Shown here: piece after piece, positions 61,071 to 64,000 of the stretch
How positions within the stretch are numbered: the stretch's first letter is position 1
How the letters are laid out: every line of letters starts with the position of its first letter
From: Promicromonospora panici
GTDB taxonomy: Bacteria; Actinomycetota; Actinomycetes; Actinomycetales; Cellulomonadaceae
Direction: 5' to 3'
Length of the DNA: 64,000 nt
NCBI RefSeq assembly: GCF_900608595.1
Contig: NZ_UWYY01000003.1
Location: 1 to 64,000, forward strand
The notes under the pieces: model-generated
What the model saw: the letters and a program-made list of their open reading frames with translations, nothing else
Told to the model about the DNA's origin: nothing
Databases searched by the model: none
Program-made: the position numbers and the translations under genes

Positions 61071-61256
61071 GCAGAACGTCCTGGCCGATCCCGCGAGCAC
61101 GACGGCGCGCACCCGCTCGTCGTCGGCGGCGTCCGCCACGGCGTCCCGCAGCGCCACCTTGGACGCGGCGGTGAGCGCGTTGCGGTGCTCGGGGTCGTTC
61201 AGCGTGATCGTCGCGACCGCATCGGCGCGGTCGACGACGACGGGAGTGCCGGTCAT
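60465..61256 (-). CDS. paaG: Crotonase-family enzyme of the phenylacetate operon (PaaG-like isomerase)
   Basis: In this 263-residue crotonase fold the oxyanion loop is in GGTCVGAGLGLALACDHRV, and FDTGLSVTLPRAVG carries an Asp where PaaG-type 1,2-epoxyphenylacetyl-CoA isomerases have their catalytic Asp. LVEHAKALAGG and the C-terminal AVAVAAFLDREVPVFTGR are also typical. In the pathway this enzyme rearranges the ring epoxide made by PaaABCE to an oxepin. It is the last visible gene of the minus-strand run. Confidence 0.78.
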   Translation of the reverse strand: MTGTPVVVDRADAVATITLNDPEHRNALTAASKVALRDAVADAADDERVRAVVLAGSARTFCLGQDLVEHAKALAGGAERAFATVREHYTPIVRDLLTMPKPVIAAVGGTCVGAGLGLALACDHRVFATGVKLATAFAGIGLTFDTGLSVTLPRAVGDARAKELVLFGRTFTAEEAIAWGISGETVDADEVLPRALALARKLSEGPTTAFAESKRLIGQASGLSLDEALEAEAIGQVTCGSTKDHAVAVAAFLDREVPVFTGR

Positions 61257-61280
61257 AACTCCTCCTCCAGACGTGGTGGG

Positions 61281-62126
61281 TCACCATCGGTAGAAACCCT
61301 GTCCCGTCTTGCGGCCCAGCTCGCCCGCCGCGACCTTGTCCCGGAGCACCCGCGGCGGCGCGAACCGGGGTCCCAGCTCGCGCTCCAGGTGCTCGGCGAT
61401 GTGCAGCCGGACGTCGAGCCCGACGAGGTCGGTGGTGCGCAGCGGGCCTACGGGGTGCCGGTACCCCAGCGTCATCGCGGTGTCGATGTCGGCGGCGCTG
61501 GCCACGCCCTCCTCCAGCAGGCGCATCGCCTCCAGCGCCAGCGCCACCCCGAGCCTGCTGCTCGCGAAGCCGGGCGAGTCCTGGACGGTGATCGGCGTCC
61601 GGCCCAGGCCGGCGACCCAGCCCCGGGCCGCCTCCACGAGGGCGGGCGCGGTCCGCCGTCCGACCACCACCTCGACCAGGGAACTGACCGGCACGGGGTT
61701 GAAGAAGTGCAGGCCCACCAGGCGGGACGGGTCCGGCAGGGCGTCGGCCAGCGCGTCGATGGACAGGGAGCTCGTGTTGCTGCCGATCACCGCGTCGGGG
61801 GCCGCCGCGGCGATCCGCCGCAGCACGTCGTGCTTGAGGTCGACCAGCTCGGGCACGGCCTCGACCACCAGCGCGCACCCGGCCAGGGCCCCGGCGTCCG
61901 TCACGACGTCGAACGCGCCGGCGATCCGCTCGCCCTTGGCCACCGCCTTGGCGAGGCTCGCCTCGATCCGCTCGCGCGCCGCCTCGGCCGAGGCTTCGTC
62001 GTTCTCGACGACGACGACGGCGGAGCCGACGGCCACGAAGGCGTGCGCGATGCCGCCACCCATCCGTCCGCCGCCGTACACGCCCACCACCTGCGGGACA
62101 GACTTCGGGACGACGCCGGAGGTCAT
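61281..62126 (-). CDS. paaH: 3-hydroxyacyl-CoA dehydrogenase of the phenylacetate operon
   Basis: This 281-residue protein has an NAD-binding fold VGVYGGGRMGGGIAHAF (about 12-28), VVEAVPELVDLK, SNTSSLSI and the catalytic His in GLHFFNPVPVSSLVE. The C-terminal domain has DSPGFASSRLGVALALEAMR, PVGPLRTTDLVGLDV and KTGQGFYRW. It oxidises the 3-hydroxyadipyl-CoA intermediate. It starts with a 4-bp overlap (ATGA) to the upstream crotonase, so it is coupled within the operon. Confidence 0.85.
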   Translation of the reverse strand: MTSGVVPKSVPQVVGVYGGGRMGGGIAHAFVAVGSAVVVVENDEASAEAARERIEASLAKAVAKGERIAGAFDVVTDAGALAGCALVVEAVPELVDLKHDVLRRIAAAAPDAVIGSNTSSLSIDALADALPDPSRLVGLHFFNPVPVSSLVEVVVGRRTAPALVEAARGWVAGLGRTPITVQDSPGFASSRLGVALALEAMRLLEEGVASAADIDTAMTLGYRHPVGPLRTTDLVGLDVRLHIAEHLERELGPRFAPPRVLRDKVAAGELGRKTGQGFYRW

Positions 62127-62866
62127 GGCTTCTCCTTCCGGCGTTCGAGGAACGCCGTCATCCGGTCGATCTTCTCCTGGGTCTCGAAGAGCACCGCCTG
62201 CGCGACGTCGTCGATCAGCGGGTGCGCGTCGCGCGGCGCGTGCAGGACGGCCTTGGTCAGCCGGACCGCGAGCGGCGCCTGGGCCGTGATCCGGTCGGCG
62301 AGCCGGTGCCCCGCCAGCTCGAGGTCGACGGCCGCGACCACCTCGTTGAGCAGCCGGACCGCCAGGGCCTCCTCTGCGTCGAGCACGCGCCCCGCCAGCA
62401 GGATCTCCTTGGCCAGCGGCTCGCCGACCAGCTCCTTCAGGCGCCAGGAGGCGCCGGCCGCCGCGAGGATGCCGAGGCCCGGCTCCGGGTTGCCGATCCT
62501 CGTCGCGGGAGTGCCGATCCGGAAGTCGCAGGCGTACGCGAGCTCCGCGCCGCCCCCGAGGGCGTACCCGTCCAGCAGCGCGATGACCGGCATCGGCAGC
62601 CGGTGGATCCGGTCGAAGAGGCCGGAGTTGATCCCGGCGAGCGCGTCCTCCCGACGCCGTTCGCGCAGCTCGGCGATGTCCGCCCCCGCGGCGAACGTGC
62701 GGCCGGAGCCGATCAGGAGCGCCACCCGCGGCGTGGCCTCCAGGGCGGCACACGCCTCGTGCAGGGCCTTGACCATGTCGACGTCGATGGCGTTGCGGAC
62801 CTCGGGGCGGTTCAGCCGGAGGACCACCCGGTCGTCGTACTCGTCGACCTGCAGCGGCCCGTTCAT
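62123..62866 (-). CDS. Enoyl-CoA hydratase/isomerase of the phenylacetate operon (PaaF-like)
   Basis: This 247-residue crotonase has VVLRLNRPEVRNAIDVDMVK, SGRTFAAGADIAEL, LDGYALGGGAELAYACDFRI (oxyanion loop) and NPEPGLGILAAAGASWRLKE. It is shorter by about 10-15 residues than the usual form. In a paa context it would hydrate 2,3-dehydroadipyl-CoA, but PaaF and PaaG roles are hard to separate by sequence alone. It overlaps the paaE stop by 4 bp and the dehydrogenase start by 4 bp. Confidence 0.8.
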   Translation of the reverse strand: MNGPLQVDEYDDRVVLRLNRPEVRNAIDVDMVKALHEACAALEATPRVALLIGSGRTFAAGADIAELRERRREDALAGINSGLFDRIHRLPMPVIALLDGYALGGGAELAYACDFRIGTPATRIGNPEPGLGILAAAGASWRLKELVGEPLAKEILLAGRVLDAEEALAVRLLNEVVAAVDLELAGHRLADRITAQAPLAVRLTKAVLHAPRDAHPLIDDVAQAVLFETQEKIDRMTAFLERRKEKP

Positions 62867-63948
62867 GCGTCGTAGTCCACGGTGACCTCGTCGCTGACCG
62901 GGAACGACTGGCAGGTGAGGACGAACCCGGCCGCGACCTCCCCCGGTTCGAGGGCGTAGTTGCGCACCATGTCCACCTCTCCGGCGCGGAGCTTGGCGCG
63001 ACACGTCCCGCAGACCCCGCCCTTGCACGCGAAGGGCAGGTCGGCGCGGACCTCCTGCGCGGCGTCGAGGAGCCGCTTGTCCCGGGGCATGGCGCTCGTC
63101 GTCGACCGGCCGTCGAGGATCACCGTCACCTCGCTCGTCGCCCCCTCCACCACCCGGTCCGCGTGGTGGAGCTCCGGCGGGGGCGTGTCCACCCAGAAGA
63201 GCTCGAAGTGCACCCGGTCGGCCGGGACGCCGAGCTCCTCCAGCACCGCCCGGGCCTCGGTCAGCATGCCGAGCGGCCCGCAGATCCAGACGTGGTCCAT
63301 GTCGCCGACGGGGACCACGAGCGTGAGCAGGTCGCGCAGCCGGTCACCGTCGAGCCGGCCCGAGAACAGCTCGACGTCGCGTGGCTCCCGGGACAGGACG
63401 TGCACCAGGTCGAGCCGCTCGTGATGGGCGTCCTTGAGGTCCGCGAGCTCCTCGGCGAACATCACCGAGCCCGTGGTCCGGTTTCCGTAGAGCAGCGTCA
63501 CCCGCGCGTCAGGGTTGCGCAGCACGGTGGACACGATCGACAGCATGGGCGTGATGCCGGAGCCCGCCGCGATGCACAGGTGCCGACCACCCTCGGCCGG
63601 GTCGGCCCGGAAGCTGCCGCTCGGCGGCAGCACCTCGACCTGGTCGCCCGGCCGCACCTCGCGCACCAGCCAGGACGAGAAAACGCCGTCGGGAATCTCG
63701 CGGACGCCGATCCGCGGCGCGCTGCCCACGGGCGCGCAGATCGAGTAGGTGCGGCGCTGCTCGACGCCGTCGACGACGCGTCGCAGCGTCAGCGACTGGC
63801 CGGCGGCGAAGTCGAACACGTCCCGCAGCTCGTCGGGCAGGCCGAACGTCACGGCGGCCGCGTCGTCCGTGAGCTGCTCGACGGCGGTCACCGTGAGCGT
63901 GTGGAACGTCGAGCGCGGGCCGGCGGCGGCCTGCAGGGTGGCGGTCAC
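62863..63948 (-). CDS. paaE: Phenylacetyl-CoA epoxidase reductase subunit PaaE
   Basis: In this 361-residue protein the FAD barrel and FNR-type NAD site come first (RRTYSICAPVG, IAAGSGITPMLSI, VWICGPLGML), and the plant-type 2Fe-2S ferredoxin domain is at the C-terminus (CKGGVCGTCRAKLRAGEV with the fourth Cys in VLTCQS). This order fits PaaE, which passes electrons from NADPH to the di-iron epoxidase PaaABC. Start GTG 63948. The stop overlaps the following crotonase start. Confidence 0.93.
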   Translation of the reverse strand: MTATLQAAAGPRSTFHTLTVTAVEQLTDDAAAVTFGLPDELRDVFDFAAGQSLTLRRVVDGVEQRRTYSICAPVGSAPRIGVREIPDGVFSSWLVREVRPGDQVEVLPPSGSFRADPAEGGRHLCIAAGSGITPMLSIVSTVLRNPDARVTLLYGNRTTGSVMFAEELADLKDAHHERLDLVHVLSREPRDVELFSGRLDGDRLRDLLTLVVPVGDMDHVWICGPLGMLTEARAVLEELGVPADRVHFELFWVDTPPPELHHADRVVEGATSEVTVILDGRSTTSAMPRDKRLLDAAQEVRADLPFACKGGVCGTCRAKLRAGEVDMVRNYALEPGEVAAGFVLTCQSFPVSDEVTVDYDA

Positions 63949-63949
63949 G

Positions 63950-64000
63950 TCAGATCTCCTTCACGTGCTCGAACGGCTCCAGGCAGGCCCGGCAGCGGTA
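63950..64000 (-). CDS. paaD: PaaD C-terminus (partial, runs off right edge)
   Basis: The minus strand ends YRCRACLEPFEHVKEI then TGA at 63952-63950, matching the typical C-terminal CxxC-EPF-KEI ending of PaaD, an accessory protein (SUF-like) for the epoxidase. Its stop lies 2 bp before the GTG of paaE, so it is in the same operon. Most of the gene lies outside the window. Confidence 0.8.
   Translation of the reverse strand, partial: YRCRACLEPFEHVKEI

Noticed and set aside
1..64000. tRNA, rRNA, insertion sequence, integrase, prophage or CRISPR
   Set aside because: No sequence or protein pattern of these kinds was recognised on either strand.

Overview
The window is very GC-rich with high-GC codon use, GTG starts, LAxTG-type sorting signals and ECF/LuxR/PASTA-kinase regulators. 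That points to an actinobacterium, most plausibly a Micrococcales member (Promicromonosporaceae/Cellulomonadaceae type). The genus is an inference; no rRNA or tRNA gene is visible.

Layout. (1) 1-5.2 kb: an NDH-2-like flavoprotein behind an ECF41 (SigJ-type) sigma factor, a three-gene molybdopterin oxidoreductase/ferredoxin-reductase/zinc-ribbon operon, a repeat patch with a dead ABC-permease fragment, and a secreted phosphodiesterase. (2) 5.3-24.9 kb, all on the minus strand: an unusual surface locus built around one Pst-type ABC transporter. An M15 carboxypeptidase, pstC, pstA and a membrane-anchored PstS form the first unit. A 900-residue anchored binding protein forms the second. A soluble PstS-like protein, a WxL-like protein and its paralogue follow. 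The last unit holds a DUF916 protein, an Ig-like anchored protein, a sortase-fold protein lacking all three catalytic residues, pstB and a PASTA kinase. Each of the three main units is preceded by the same tandem motif, and two other genes share a three-hairpin leader. (3) 25.3-34.8 kb: a divergently placed two-component pair, a large LuxR regulator, an ECF sigma factor fused through a transmembrane helix to a big extracellular region, a GGDEF-like degenerate protein and a second ECF sigma factor. (4) 35-40.9 kb: envelope polysaccharide genes (UDP-GlcNAc 2-epimerase, GT2 synthase, acyltransferase) and a polytopic protein with exosortase-like features. (5) 41-49.7 kb: small stress or metabolic genes and several decaying ones: an ArsR-VOC fusion with SRPBCC, a LAATG microprotein, an interrupted transglutaminase, an MBL-fold gene without its metal motif, a headless TetR, a frameshifted enoyl-CoA hydratase, and an SDR/TetR pair. 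(6) 49.8-60 kb: a lipoprotein, a small hydrolase, a 2146-residue LAMTG-anchored repeat protein and a divergent LuxR/TPR regulator. (7) 60-64 kb: the downstream end of a phenylacetate operon (paaD', paaE, two crotonases, 3-hydroxyacyl-CoA dehydrogenase).

How it may work together. The 5-34 kb stretch reads as one envelope system. Several exported binding proteins, most of them tethered by C-terminal helices rather than lipids, are combined with wall-binding WxL/DUF916 proteins, a wall peptidase, one import-type permease/ATPase and a PASTA kinase, next to a dense set of membrane sensors and sigma factors. The ligand could be phosphate, a phosphorylated wall polymer or something else; the sequence does not decide this.
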